This document shows, piece by piece, positions 12,132 through 24,437 of a stretch of DNA of 64,000 nucleotides (position 1 is the first letter of the stretch; each line of letters begins with the position of its first letter). The stretch comes from Platerodrilus igneus (lineage: Eukaryota > Arthropoda > Insecta > Coleoptera > Lycidae), in assembly GCA_036346225.1 (NCBI GenBank), contig JARFIW010000500.1:3038001-3102000 (forward strand). The letters run 5' to 3'. Under the pieces are notes generated by a model. That model was not told where the DNA came from, ran no database searches, and saw only the letters and a program-made list of their open reading frames with translations. The translations under genes and the position numbers were made by a program.

Positions 12132-12417
12132 TACCACAATATACTGCAACCAAAATGGCGACAGAACGTCAAACAAAACAAATATTGCACAAAATACTAC
12201 AATACATGCTAATAAATATAAAGTGTAAATATAAAATATAAATAAATATAATTATATAAATATATAAATAAATGTCTAATAAGCGTTAAGCATATATAGC
12301 AGTGCACAAAATAGCAAAAGCATCACCCTATTTATCAGCACAAGCATTATGTCGGCTAGCGCCATTACGCACAAAACGTGCTTGTTAAATTATTTCAAAA
12401 CAACTAATTAATGTAAA
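12132..12417. other. Low-complexity AT-rich spacer
   Basis: ATAAATATA-type repeats at about 12208-12280; no gene. Confidence 0.5.
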
Positions 12418-13180
12418 TCAATGCTCGTGCGAGTACAGCTGCCACAATTTAAGTTTTACCTCGATAATAAAATTCTCCAGCATCCGAGGATCTGGTCGTC
12501 TGCCTACATCTAACAGAAACTTACTTCTAAGGGGAAGATAGGGTGCACTGCTAAAGTCCTGGTGGGTAGGCACTAAATGTCCTGAGGGGATCACAATCAC
12601 TATCACTTCACTTTCAAGTCCTGGGGGGATGTGCGGTTTCACTCTATTTTATTATCTTTGTTTATTTTATTGATTTAATTTAATGAGGGTCTCTGATTTA
12701 TTTGTTATTGTTTATTTGTTATTATTTATTCCCGATTTTCCGCACATAATTATGAAGATAGGCAGTGATTGTATTAATGGTGTGGGGGTTTCTCGTGCAT
12801 ATTGGACACTTGGGTATAATTATCATGTAAAATGTTTTTTTTTAAATATCCGGTTTTGGTTATATCTATGCTCGTATTCTTACTCACGCCAAATCAATCT
12901 AAAATTTTCCAATTCTCCCACCAACCCCACCGAATTTTACATGCGGTTGTCATTGTCTAATCTCGCGACCCTTCCCACAAATTCTTTTAAAGCTGTCCAG
13001 AACGCCTTCTAGTTGACCACTTCCCCGACTTCCTCTAGGCTCTTTGGCCATGCCAGACCTAGGATAGCTAGTTTGCTATCAGCCAACCCTCGATTTCCCG
13101 CCTCAAGCGGGCAGTCGAAGAGCACGTGGTCTGCGCTTTCCGCGCCCTCGCCGCATTCGCAGCGGTCGCTGTTGGTTAAA
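12418..13180 (-). mobile_element. 3' end of an R1/I-type LINE (C-terminal zinc-knuckle region and 3' UTR)
   Basis: Read on the minus strand, 13180 to about 12920 encodes RCECGEGAESADHVLFDCP followed by a leucine-rich tail (LAILGLAWP). This is the Cys/His-rich region that closes ORF2 of many R1, I and Jockey LINEs after the RT. One stop (VVN then stop) interrupts it near 13011. The rest to 12418 is GC-richer 3' sequence, including a 74-codon frame of no known function. The RT and endonuclease parts are missing: upstream on this strand is an unrelated plus-strand LINE. A 5'-truncated dead copy. Confidence 0.6.
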
Positions 13181-13187
13181 CCAAAGG

Positions 13188-15832
13188 CAGGAATATACAG
13201 GGAATTTATATTCAGGAGACGAACTAACAGAACTAGAACAGGAATCAGACATTGAAAATGATGACCTAAGATATCCTATACTTAGAGATGAGCTTGAATT
13301 AGCAATAAAGAGTCTGAAAAATGGTAAGGCGCCGGGTACAGATAAGGTGCAAGCAGAAACTCTAAAAACCGCTGGACAAGCAGTAACAGAACGTCTCTTC
13401 CGACTTATAAGCTATATGTATGAGGCAGGCGAGATACCCAAAGATTTCAAACGTAACATCATAGTAACTATACCAAAAAAGAGGCGCCGATAGATGTGAA
13501 AATTTTCGTACAATAAGCTTGACAGCACACGTTTCAAAAATATTAACTACAATTGTACAAAGACGAATGGAAAAACGAGCTGAAGAAATACTGGGAGAAG
13601 ATCAATTTGGGTTTAGGCGAAACAGGGAAACACGGGAGGCTATTTTAGCTCAGAGGGTGATAATGGAGAAAACAATAGAGAAGGGAGAAATCGTATATAT
13701 ATAGGGTTTATAGATCTAGAAAAAGCATTCGATAATGTAAAATGGAAAAAATGTTCGAAATACTCAAAAAGATTGGAATGAGTTTTAAGGACAGGCGGAT
13801 AGTACATAGCTTATACAAACGGCGGTAATAGAATTAGAGCAAGAAAGTAGGAAAGGGGTGAGACAGGGATGTGTCTTATCCCCATTAATTTTTAACTTGT
13901 ACATAGAAGAGGCAATGAATACTGTCAAATGCAGGAATTAATATGCAGGGACAAAAGATTGATATGCTTAGATTTGCAGATGATATAGCGGTATTAACAT
14001 CTAGCAAAGAAGAGTTAGAAGCTGCTCTTAATGAAATGTAAACAGTTCTAACAGAGAGATATGGTATGAAAGTTAACAAAAATAAAACTAAAGTTCTAGT
14101 ATGTAGAAGAGGGGAAAATAAATCGAAAACAAGAATACAAATAGGCAACGAGAACTTACAAGAGGTTAAGGATTTCTGCAACCTAGGAAGTCAAATAATG
14201 CAAGATGGGAAAAGCACAAATGATACAAAACAAAGATTAGCACAAGGTCGTGCTACATTTAACAAGAAAAAGCAACTACTGTGTTCAAAGACCACAAACA
14301 TAGAAACAAGGAAAAGATTGCTTAAACCATATGTGTGGAGCACAGCACTGTATGGCTGTGAAGCCTAGACAGTATGAGAATCAGATAAGAAAAAGGTAGA
14401 AGCCTTTGAAATGTGGTGCTACATACATATGATGAAGATATCATGGACAGACAAAGTTAAGAACAAAAAGGTACTAGAAATGGTAGGGGAAGAAAGAAGT
14501 ATGTGGAAAACAATAAAAAATAGGAGAGATAGGATGATAGGCCACATACTAAGACATGAGGAAATAGTGCAGAGTATATTAGAAGCAGAGATAGGAAAAA
14601 GGAGAAGTAGAGGTAGACCTAGGTTAGACTACTGCACACAGATAGTGAAAGATGTAGGCTGTGAGAATTTCAGGGAAATGTGTAGGCTAGCTCAGAATAG
14701 AAATCAATGGAGGTACGCTTCTAACCAGTCGCAAGATGGAAAAACTAATGACAAAATAACTGTACTTAAACATGGTGATTACTATAAACAACTACAGTTA
14801 TTGGTGTTGCAATACTCTCAACTAATGTTAATTGTGCGAAAGGATTTACTGGAGAACTATTAATACGGCGAATGTCTAAGTGTTGGGGGATCCTTGGTAG
14901 CCACAGGCTGCTTAACCCCCTTCACATACCACTAAATCTCGGTCTAATAGGGCATATAATTAGAAAACAATGGAAGGGAATCGAGTTGTATATAGGCTGT
15001 TGTGAGGATTGCAGGGAACTGGGTAGGTTAGCTGAGGTACAAGTTCAACTAGTTTCAAGACGTAAAACCCAATGATGAAAAAATAAGTGCTCTTAAATCT
15101 GATGATTACTATAAACAACTACAGGTGTTGGTTGTGAAATATTTTCAACTAATGTTGATTGTGCCAAAGAATAAATTGGAAAAACTATTAATTCGACAAA
15201 GGTTCAGGTGCTGGGGGAACTTGGCAGCCAATGGCTGCTTACCCCCCTTCACATACCACTGAATATCAGGGAAATAGGGTATAAACTGTAAACCAATAGA
15301 AGGACCGAACTGCATCAAACAAGAAAGAACAGAAGCTATGTTCAAAGACAATGAACTTAGATACAAGAAGAAAACTGTTCAAAGCATAGTGTGGAGCACA
15401 GCACAGTACATCTATGAAATAGAGGCAGTAAGAAAAGCAGACAGAAAGAGATAGAAGCCTTCTGGAATGTTGTGCTTCAGATGTATGAGGATGATAGCAT
15501 GGACAGACAAAGTTAATAACAAATTGGTTGTAGAAATAGTAGAGGAATAAAGATATCTGTGGAAAACTAAAAAATAGGAGAAATAGAATGACAGGATACG
15601 TTCTAAGGCATTTTTGGGGAATGGTACGGGATATATTACAAGCAGAGATAGGAAAAGATAGGTAGGGGTAGACCGAGATCAGACTTTCACACAGAGATAG
15701 GGATAGATGCAGACTGAGCAAATTTCACCAAAATGTGTAGGTTGGCTCAGACTAGGAAACAATGAGGGTACGCGTCTAATCAGTTCTAGGACTGAAGACC
15801 TAATGATGATGATGATGATGAGCAGATAGATG
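13188..15832 (+). mobile_element. RTE-like LINE, locus 1: RT with a triplicated 3' end, broken
   Basis: Reverse transcriptase of the endonuclease-RT type often annotated 'craniofacial development protein 2-like'. Pieces in order: KSLKNGKAPGTDKVQAETL (about 13306), AGEIPKDFKRNIIVTIPKK (13423), LGEDQFGFRRN (13588), DLEKAFDNVKW (13714), RFADDIAVL (13968, catalytic FADD kept), then the thumb and a long C-terminal part with WTDKVKNKKV (14438) and RSRGRPRLDYC (14607). Frameshifts near 13484, 13700, 13820 and 13940 and stops at 14038 and 14366 kill it. Two further copies of its 3' end follow: about 14936-15250 and a degenerate one at 15290-15830. The tail is an (ATG)n run. The endonuclease part is absent, so it is 5'-truncated. 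Confidence 0.8.
15290..15832 (+). pseudogene. Second RT C-terminal module (type B) of RTE-like locus 1, ending in (ATG)n
   Basis: A diverged copy of the RT C-terminus: WTDKVNN (15500), a GYVLRHFWG-type block near 15595, LQAEIGK (15638) and a final CCTAATGATGATGATGATGATG tail region at 15808-15830. The same type-B end closes the minus-strand copy at 24946 and locus 2 at about 60660, so it is the authentic 3' end of the family. Confidence 0.7.
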
Positions 15833-17370
15833 GAAAAAATATTTAGAATATTTATATAAGGGATACGATATGAATGAGTTAGAGAACGACAAAGAACAGG
15901 ATGTAGAAATAGGGTTCTCAATAATAAGAGAAAAATTTGATAGAGCTGTTAGGGATCCTAAACTAAATAAAGCGCCGGGGATAGACGATATACCCGCAGA
16001 ATTAATAAAACATGCAAATCAGAAAACTTTAGACAGATTATATGAAGTAATATATGACACAGGTGAGGTCCCAATAGATTTCGAAAAAAAAATTATTATC
16101 CCAATCCCAAAAAAGTCAGGAGCTGATAGGTGTGAGAATTTTAGAACGGTTACTTTAACTTCCCATGCTTCCAAAATACTAACAATAATAATTAAAATTA
16201 GAGTAGAAGCTTTGATTGAGAATTACTTAGGCGAAGACCAATATGGTTTTCGTAAAGACAGAACTACAGAACCGATACTAATGATTAGTGTAATTATCGA
16301 AAAAAGATTGCCAAAAATAAAAAGACTCATTTCGCATTTGTAGATTTAGAAAAAGCATGTTAATTGGATTGTTATGTTCGGGGTTTTGCGAAAAATAGGA
16401 ATCTCATAAGGATAGAAAAATTATTTACAATCTATATAAAAACCAAAGCGTAGTAATTAGATTTGATGAAGTAGAAAAGGAAGCTAAGTTTAGAAATGGT
16501 GTTAGACAGGACTGTATACTATCTAACTTGATTTTTAATATTTATATTGAGGAACTTAGCTAGAGAGAGAAAATAGATAGGTATTAGTAGACAGAAAATA
16601 GACATAATACGTTTTGCAAATGATATAGCCATTATAGAGAGTCTAGAAAAGAGTTAAGAGAGTTTTTAAATATTTTAGATGAAATACTACAGAGTAACTA
16701 TAGTATGAGAATTAACTCAGGAAAGGCAAACATAATAACAAGTGAGTTACAGCCTAGTTCTAAACCAAAATTAAAAATTGGTAATACCGAGTTAGAAAAG
16801 GTAGATGAATTTTGCTATTTAGGTAGTATAATTACAAAGGATGGACATAGTAGAAGGGATATAGTACCTAGAATAGCTCACGCTAGAAAAATGTTTTTAA
16901 AAAAGAAAGACTTACTAATAGATAATAGTATTAGTTTAGATAATAGAAAAAGTTTCTTAAAGTCGTACGTATGGTGCGTTCTATTATACGGTAGTGAGAC
17001 TTGGACAATTAAAGAGGTAGATAAGAAAAAGATAGAAGCTTTTGAAACTTGGTGTTATAGGAGAATGTTAAAGATTAGTTGGACAGATAGAGTAACAAAT
17101 GAGGAAGTTTATAGAAGAATAGGTAAGGAATCCTGTATGTGGAAACAATTAAAGGTCAGGAGAGAGAATAATAGGGCACCAATTAAGACATGAGGGACTA
17201 TTTAGTAAGGTCTTAGATTATAGACTACCAAATAAAAATAGAGTAGTAAGACCTAGACAAAGCTATATTAGTCAAATTATTAGAGATTTAGGTTGTGAAG
17301 GGTATGTGGATCTTTTTAGACTAGCTCACAATAGAAAAGAATTTAGAGCTGCGTCAACCCGGCCTTAAGT
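15833..17370 (+). mobile_element. Second RTE-like LINE, different subfamily, 5'-truncated and broken
   Basis: Starts inside the linker before the RT. An open frame to 16343 has LNKAPGIDDIPAELIKHA, GADRCENFRTVTL and LGEDQYGFRKD. Frameshifts and stops follow (16343-16600). The catalytic box reads RFANDIA at 16610-16630, with the first Asp of FADD changed to Asn. The last open part, 16705-17193, has LEKVDEFCYLGS, YVWCVLLYGSETWTI and LKISWTDRVTNEEVYRR. One frameshift near 17165 separates it from PRQSYISQIIRDLGCEG. It is AT-richer and clearly diverged from locus 1. The element abuts the (ATG)n tail of locus 1. Confidence 0.75.
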
Positions 17371-17540
17371 TCGAAAACAAAACAAAACAAAAATAAATAA
17401 ATAAAAATCAGTTAACTAAATGTCACCATGACATAACTCACAATTAGTTAGCGGTCTGGCATGTTGGTAGCGATTCATTGCTTAAACCTTACCATAACAT
17501 ATAATTTAACACTTTTCCTTTTTTGGAGGGGATAACCAGG

Positions 17541-17710
17541 TATAGTCGAAATCAGGAAAGAATGAATGCACGTCATAGGTTTCTGAATTAAAAAACGACA
17601 TACTTTCAAATCTTATGCATTAAGTATATTCCGATAGATCATTTAAAAGTATGTCGGTTTTTAATTCAGAAACCTATGACGTGCATTCATTTTTCCTGAT
17701 TTCGACTATA
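17541..17710. mobile_element. 170-bp palindromic MITE with TA ends (Tc1/mariner-like)
   Basis: Starts TATAGTCGAAATCAGGAAAG and ends with the reverse complement (CCTGATTTCGACTATA). The arms pair over about 70 bp, with a small loop near 17615-17640. Flanking TA dinucleotides fit a Tc1/mariner target duplication. It has no coding capacity. Confidence 0.8.
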
Positions 17711-17779
17711 ATATTTCATTTCCTTATAAATGGGAATCATGTAAACATGTTGGAGTTCTGTAACAACCATCAGGTTGCT

Positions 17780-17965
17780 AATATCTATGTAGAGCCAGAA
17801 AAGAGTATAGGAAGATTTAAACCAAGATATATTAGTCAAATTATTAGAAATTTAGGTTGTGAAGGGCATGTAGACATTTTAGATTAGCACAGAATAGAAA
17901 AGAAGTTAGAGCTGCATCAAATCGACTTTAAGTAAGGTCGAAAACAAAATGATGATGAGGAAGGG
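17780..17965 (+). mobile_element. 3' fragment of the second RTE-like subfamily
   Basis: A frame encodes RFKPRYISQIIRNLGCEGH, matching the end of the LINE at 15833-17370 (PRQSYISQIIRDLGCEG). It ends GAAAACAAAATGATGATGAGG at about 17938-17958, the ATG-repeat tail of this family. Confidence 0.75.
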
Positions 17966-18459
17966 CAATGAGTTGAGAACGTATAGAATAAAAAGTTATT
18001 GTAAGAGTATCTTTTTCGCCCACAGTTTATAGATTAAGTAGTCTGCCCAAAAATGCAACAAATACGGTATTAAGAAATATTAATTATAATTTTAGTTCTT
18101 GATAAATAGGGATAGACAATAATTATATGCTTTAAATGTATATTCTACTACTTCATATTATTATTTTAACGAACAATTTGGTTAGTATTACAGAATAAGA
18201 ATAATATTACTACCTACATTTATATTTATGGTACATTGTTTTATGTATATACGTTAATTAAATATGTTTGTTCCAAAATAAAAACAACAGATCGATTGTA
18301 GTAGAAACAAACATGTAGGTTTAGTATTAGAGAATTAAAGATCATTTAACATATTAGATACAAATGTCTAACTGGAATAAACCAAGATTATAAACTTTGA
18401 ATTCTTTTGTTGGAATATTTAACTAGTGAAAATGGCCTAATGCTTTTTCTATGTCGAGC
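17966..18459. other. AT-rich spacer, nothing recognised
   Basis: No ORF, repeat or element was found. Confidence 0.4.
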
Positions 18460-20345
18460 TTGCGAGTCGTGTAGACGTATTCTGTAGTTGCTCCGTTGCA
18501 GTCAATAACGTATAAATTAAAATGCCATTTATCACGTGTGAGCAAAAATCTGAGCTGGTTGATGTAATAAAAGAAACAATATCAACCTTTATGAATGATG
18601 CTAAATTTGTTCGAAAAATTATAGACAATATATGGATAAAGTCGGAAGATAAACTAGATTGCATTAAGGAACAGATGGACAACTCGTTGACTATCTTGAA
18701 ACAGGAAAATGAGGCACTCACTAATCAAGTGGAACAGCTTCAACAATAGGCCAGCCGTTATAATTACGTATCTTTGGTCTACAAGAACGTACAGGCGAGA
18801 ATCTAGAAGAAAAAATGATAGCGGTGATAACGGAAAAGGCAAATGTGTCTATCAGCATGGATCACATAGAGCACTGCCATAGAATTGGTGCGATTATTAA
18901 CAAGCCTCGTGCTGTGATTATTAAATTTATTAGCTACAAATACAGGTACTTGGTAATTAGCAATCGTAAGTATTTTGAAAACACGGGTATAATTATTAAA
19001 GAGGATTTGTGCAAGTCAATTAGAGATTTTTAAGATGGCATGTGCAAAATTTGGTCACACATGTGTATGGACGCTTGATGGAGTAATAAAAATTAAAATA
19101 AGCAATAAAGTTTATTCCATTAATAATCAAAGCCAATTGAACTCATTAATGAAATCTCATAACAAACTCTAAATATTGAATATTTTTCTATTGCTTTACG
19201 AATCGAACTAATAATAAAAGAACTAAATAAAAATAAATACACAATTCTGGTATTTATTGACTTACAAAAGGCTTTTGATACTGTAAATATTCCTATCTTA
19301 ATGGAAAAATTGTACAAAATGGGAATAAGAGGTGTTGCATTTGATTTAATAAAGTCATATCTAATAAATAGGCATCACTTTACAGTATACGAAGGGCACA
19401 AAAGTATAACTTCTAACATTAGTATAGATGTGCTGCAGGGCTCTATTCTCGGCCCATTACTGTATCTGATTTACGTACACAGTTTACAATTTGTGGAGCT
19501 AAGGGGCATATATTTTATGTATGCAGATGACACTGCGATCCTCTATTCGGGGTATGATTTGTCTCAGTTGCAAAATCTAATAAATGAAGATTTAAAAATA
19601 TACTCTAGCTGGCTAGTCCATAATAAACTTTGTATTAACTTAAATAAAACGGTATATATGCTGATAAAACAAAATAATAAACCAGAAGGTTATATTTCAG
19701 TTTCGTTAAATAATGTACATATTCAAAGAGTAGAATCTTATAACTATCTTGGCCTAATTATAGACAGCCAGCTAACTTGGAAGTCTCATGTTACGACAAT
19801 AATTAAAAGATCGCTTCTATGACTGGAGCAATAAAAAGATATCAGTTTGTTTTTAATATTGCAACCAAGAGATTAATTTATAATAGTTATATAGTACCAT
19901 TCTTTGGATATCTAATAACATGCTGGGGAAACTGTTCAAAATGTATAATTAATCCACTGCAACAAATGTAAAATAAAGTTATCAAAGTGTTAATCGGGAT
20001 TGAATATTACACTCCTACCGAACTTGTCTATGCAATTTGTCATTTGAATCCTATTTTTAAATTGCATATGTTAGAACAGATAAAACTAATACACAATATC
20101 TCAAACAAACACTTAAAATCTAATTGTGCCTTAATAACAGGAGACAAAATACATAACTACAGTACTAGAATATCAAATAGATTTAGAACAAACCTATTAA
20201 AGACTACAAAAAGTCAAACATCGCCCATTTATTGCAGTGTGTTGGTATACAATGAGACGCCTGCATTTTTGAAATTGTCTAAAAAACCAATATTTACCAA
20301 ACTTTTAAAGCGTTATATCTCTGATTATAAAGATCCGTGATGTGT
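18460..20345 (+). mobile_element. CR1/Jockey-like LINE with ORF1 and RT, large internal deletion
   Basis: 18522-18749 encodes an ORF1-like protein with a coiled-coil end (LKQENEALTNQVEQLQQ). After a frameshift, 18760-19033 continues with IEHCHRIGA and VIIKFISYKYR, the typical RNA-binding half of LINE ORF1. The endonuclease and N-terminal RT are missing, probably deleted near 19120-19200. RT resumes with FIDLQKAFDTVNIPIL at about 19255, QGSILGPLLYLIYV, and the catalytic box YADDTAILY near 19523 (intact). A stop at 19822 and further breaks separate the C-terminal frame 19987-20340 (YSTRISNRFRTNLLKT). Clade assignment is from general similarity only. Confidence 0.75.
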
Positions 20346-21024
20346 TACACTTTACGAGTGTTAAATGTTATATGTTAAAAGTCGAGTATGCATCAGGAAT
20401 CAGTTACTAAAATAACATATCTTACAATTTAAATTTAAATATTCCGTATACATTACTGGTTTGGAATTATATTTGATAAGCTTTAAATGTCATGTAGAGG
20501 TATATTAACATAATTGATTACTTAAATTGTCCTCATGTACTTATTTTAGAAGTGTAACACAGTTAACTGAATGATTGTGCCTTCATCACTAGTTCTTTTT
20601 TTTGTATTTATTAGGCCCTGTTACCAGTGTTTCTCATTGCTTTGGGGTCATAAATAAAGCAACTCTTTTTTTTTAGTTTTGATAAATATAATTACACATT
20701 GTTTGGTATTATTACTGCTTAACTAGTAATGGACACCTGTTTTGCTTAAATGAACACGTCCTTAAGTTTTTCATTTAAAGTTCTAGTTCTTATACTTTTA
20801 TTGTTTTCTTTAGTAAAATATGGTTTAAAATTGATATTAAAACTAATTACTGATTGCTGCAACAGGATGCGGCTATGTGTGGGTAGTATAAATAAAAGGA
20901 AATTTTCTGCAAATACTGTCTTAGTTGGTTTGTACGTTTTGTAATAAATAATTATTTTATTTTTTTTGGGTTACTATTATTTATTAGCAACTAAGTTTCT
21001 ACTTTTGTTTGTCATTGCAATTTA
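20346..21024. other. AT-rich spacer between two LINEs
   Basis: Probably the 3' UTR of the LINE on the left and 5' sequence of the one on the right. The 64-codon frame at 20750 is mostly hydrophobic and low-complexity; nothing supports it as a gene. Confidence 0.4.
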
Positions 21025-23790
21025 TTGTTTATTACTGTTATTTACTGGTGCAAAATTAGGAGTGGATTGACTGCGTCTCACATAAATGCACAATCGATAA
21101 CTAATGACTTTTATTTGTTTCGTGAACATGTTTTATTAAATGAATATGATATTATATCCGGTACTGAAACATTTCTCAATAATAACATTACTAATAATAT
21201 AATTGAAATACCAGGCTATAATTTACTGAGAAAGGATCGACAAATGTTTAGAGGCGGTATTGCATTGTGTACAAAGTCATATTTAGAGATAAAGCAAATC
21301 CATGTTCCGGATGTTACCGATTATGAGAAGCTCTGGATTGAGTTTAATTGCAACAAACAAAAGATATCGTTAGGTACAATATATTTGCCGCATAGGAATA
21401 AGTATAGGACTTTTATTGATAATTTTGAACATGTGTGTAGCACCATACTGCCTTTGTATGAACAAGTGATATGTGTAGGCGATTTTAATATCGACTTATT
21501 AAAACCTGATACTACAGAATCAACATATTATATCTCTATGCTCGATAGTTTTGGATTTACGCAACTAATTAAAGATCCAACACGAATAACATCCAATAGT
21601 CATACACTAATAGACCACATAAAAGTAACTGATACGGACACTATTGGTGAATCAGGCATTAAACATTTGAGTGGATTTTCTGATCATAAATTTGTTTTCT
21701 GCAATTTCTTAGTCAGGCATAAACAATTGTCTAAGTACACACCTTTAGAGATTTTCGTCAATTTGACTTTGTAAATTTTGATAACCTCCTTGCAAAATAT
21801 TGACTGGCCATTCATTCATTCCCTAAATAATGTAGATGAAAAAATAACATACTTTAATGAAAACCTAATTACTCTCTTTGATATATATGCTCCCCTTAAA
21901 ACGTCTGTATTTAGGAAACAGAAATCTTCATGGATAAATGATGTTGTGAAGTTATTGATGAATATAAAGGATGCAGCCTACAAACGTTTTAAAAAATACC
22001 GCAAACCAGAACAATGGTCATACTATAAATCACTTCGCAACTAACCACACTTTCGATTAGAAATAAAAAAAAGCTTATCTCACCAATGCATTAAATAAGG
22101 GTAATTCAAAAACGTTATGGAAAGATCTACAACGCTGTGGAATATATTCCAAGCTGAACGGGTGATTTTCCGTCACTTAAAGAATGTGAATGATATTAAC
22201 TCATATTTTAGTTCAATAAATGGAGTTGCGGAAAATAAAAACAGTACACTAAAAATGTATAGCTATAAAAATCTAATTTAAGTATGACATTCTCATTTAC
22301 TCTTGTTTCTGAGGGGGAAGTAGGAAAAATTATTAACTCTATCAAAACTAAAGCAACGGTTAATGATAATTTAAATATAGTTCTAATATGGTTATGCTGT
22401 CTATTTCTTATACCCGTTATTACACACATAATTAATTCATCGATAATACAGGGCATTTTTGCACAAGCGTGGAAAATTGCAAACATTATACCTATCGCAA
22501 AAAATAAAAATCCAAAAAGCTTGCAAGATTTAAGACCGATCAGCATTTTGCCAGTGGTGTCAAAGATCTTGAAAAAAGTTAAAGAATCCAAAATACGACA
22601 AATTTATGGATAGAAATTCTCTTCCAGGTGACTATCAATCAGGTTTTCGACGTAATTTTAGCTGTACATCGGCTTTACTTAATATTTCTGATGACATACT
22701 GAGAGCCACGGACGACGGTAACCTTACCATGCCAGTTGTAATTGATTTTTCTAAGGCCTTCGATACGATTGATCATAAATTACTTTATGCTACATTGAAT
22801 CATTACAGGTTTGAAAATAGTGCTATAAACTTAATTAAAAGTTACCTTACTGATAGATTTCAATGTGTTGTATTAGACGATAATCGTTCACGACTATGCT
22901 CCGTCTGACGTGGTGTCCCCCCAGGTTCCGTACTAGAGCCTTTATTGTTTACACCGTATTCAATAAATTTATGCAATGTTGCGCTTAAACACTGCCCCTT
23001 TCATCAATATGCAGATGACACACAGATTTATCTGTCGTTCAATCCGTCTTTACTTCAAACTGCAAGTGATATTATCAACGAAGATCTAAATAGGTTAACA
23101 GAGTTGACTGAACTACATTCACTTAGTATCAATCCCTTAAAGTTGGCGGTTTTAGTCTTTGCTTCTGTTATTAATAGAACTGCAGCTCTACAGAAAATAA
23201 GCATTAAAATTAAAAATATGACAATTCCTATTAAGGATTCGTACAAAAATTTAGGTATTGTTTTGGATAAAGACTTTAGGTTTAGAGAACACATAAATCT
23301 TTGCCTACGCAAATCGTACTGTGGTTTAAAATTAATTTATGATAATAGATGTTCTTTATGGACCGTGCATTAATGTGACAACAGCTAGGAAAATCCAATT
23401 GGTGCAAAACTGTTGTCTGAGATTGGTGCACGGTATCCAACGGCGAGACCGCATAACGTACAAACTCATGGAAACTAACTGGCTTAGTATGGACAAACGA
23501 CGTTTCTTGCACGCGGCTGTATTTTTTCACAAAATTGTTCAACTAAAATCACCTCCATATCTTTATAACAAAATTAGTTTCCGTACCGATCAACATCATT
23601 TAAATTTACTCCACAGAGACCTTTTGAGTATACCTGGACATCCCATGGAATTATATAAGCGTTCATTTACATATATGTCCAGGGTTTACAATACAATGCC
23701 ACTCATTTATAAAAAAATGAGGGTCGGTACGTTTCGAAATAATATGATGGTATGGCTCAAACTTCAAAATTAGCCTTAAAATATATTTTA
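21025..23790 (+). mobile_element. CR1/Jockey-like LINE ORF2 (endonuclease, RT), broken
   Basis: The APE-type endonuclease is open from 21025 to 21774: SHINAQSI, SGTETFL, GGIALC, GDFNIDLL, TLIDHIKV and SGFSDHKFVF supply the expected Asn, Glu, Asp and His residues. After a stop comes the linker (21778-22044). The RT runs in pieces: LRPISILPVVSKIL (22535), YQSGFRRNFSCTSALL (22630), VIDFSKAFDTIDHKLL (22740), a stop after RLCSV at 22906, GVPPGSVLEPLLF, and the catalytic box QYADDTQIYL at 23007 (intact). The C-terminal part is 23339-23773. About five frame breaks. No ORF1 was found. Related to the element at 48.9-50.4 kb by shared C-terminal blocks (PYLYNK...FRT). Confidence 0.8.
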
Positions 23791-24437
23791 TTTCTAAAAT
23801 ATATATTTTTTTGTTTGTTTTTAATTAGTTACTTATGTGGGTTGTGTTACTACAGTCAGTTTATCATAACGTTGTGCTTTATCACATAAATAGGGATATA
23901 CTGTATAATTGAAACAATTGCTTAAGATATAGCTTGCATTGCGACAGGTGCTCACAAAATTGGAAAGTATTCAACCTAAACTTAATAAATATTATCACCA
24001 AAACGGTTTGTGAAACCTGCTATGCGAAAATTCAAAACGCGGTGGTGGGGTAGAGCAGCGGCTTCCTCCTTCAGTAGGAAGCTATCTGGTCACCATCGGT
24101 TTTCATACCTTACTGTGTATATTATTTATTTATATTATTATTAATTGTCACATATGTTTTATGAAAGGTAAGAAATAAAACCCTATTATTAGATTACTTC
24201 AAACTACATTTTCTAATTCTTTAGAAACAAAAATATTCAGTTAAACATATTTTGAAAGATTTCATTTCCCTTGGAGTCATTTTCTGTATTTCTACATACA
24301 CCTGTAACATCTATTAAATAATCATCGTTGTTACTTTCTATTTCATTCACATCAAGTTCATCCTGTTTTGTAAACAATAATTGTGCAGCATAGCAGCGGT
24401 CACAATACAATTAAGTAAAAAATTCAAATTGTTATTT
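23791..24437. other. AT-rich spacer with a tRNA-like SINE remnant
   Basis: No coding sequence. The only notable feature is the tRNA-like stretch at about 24041-24112. Confidence 0.4.
24041..24112 (+). mobile_element. Degenerate tRNA-like SINE head
   Basis: GGTGGTGGGGTAGAGCAGCGG resembles a tRNA A box and D arm. It is followed by an anticodon-arm-like hairpin (GCTTCCTCCTTCAGTAGGAAGC) and a poor B box (GGTTTTCATACC). It is not a functional tRNA. Confidence 0.35.

Noticed and set aside
15266..15721. 151-codon hydrophobic minus-strand frame
   Set aside because: Antisense to the type-B RTE-like module. The leucine and phenylalanine content comes from A-rich sense codons.
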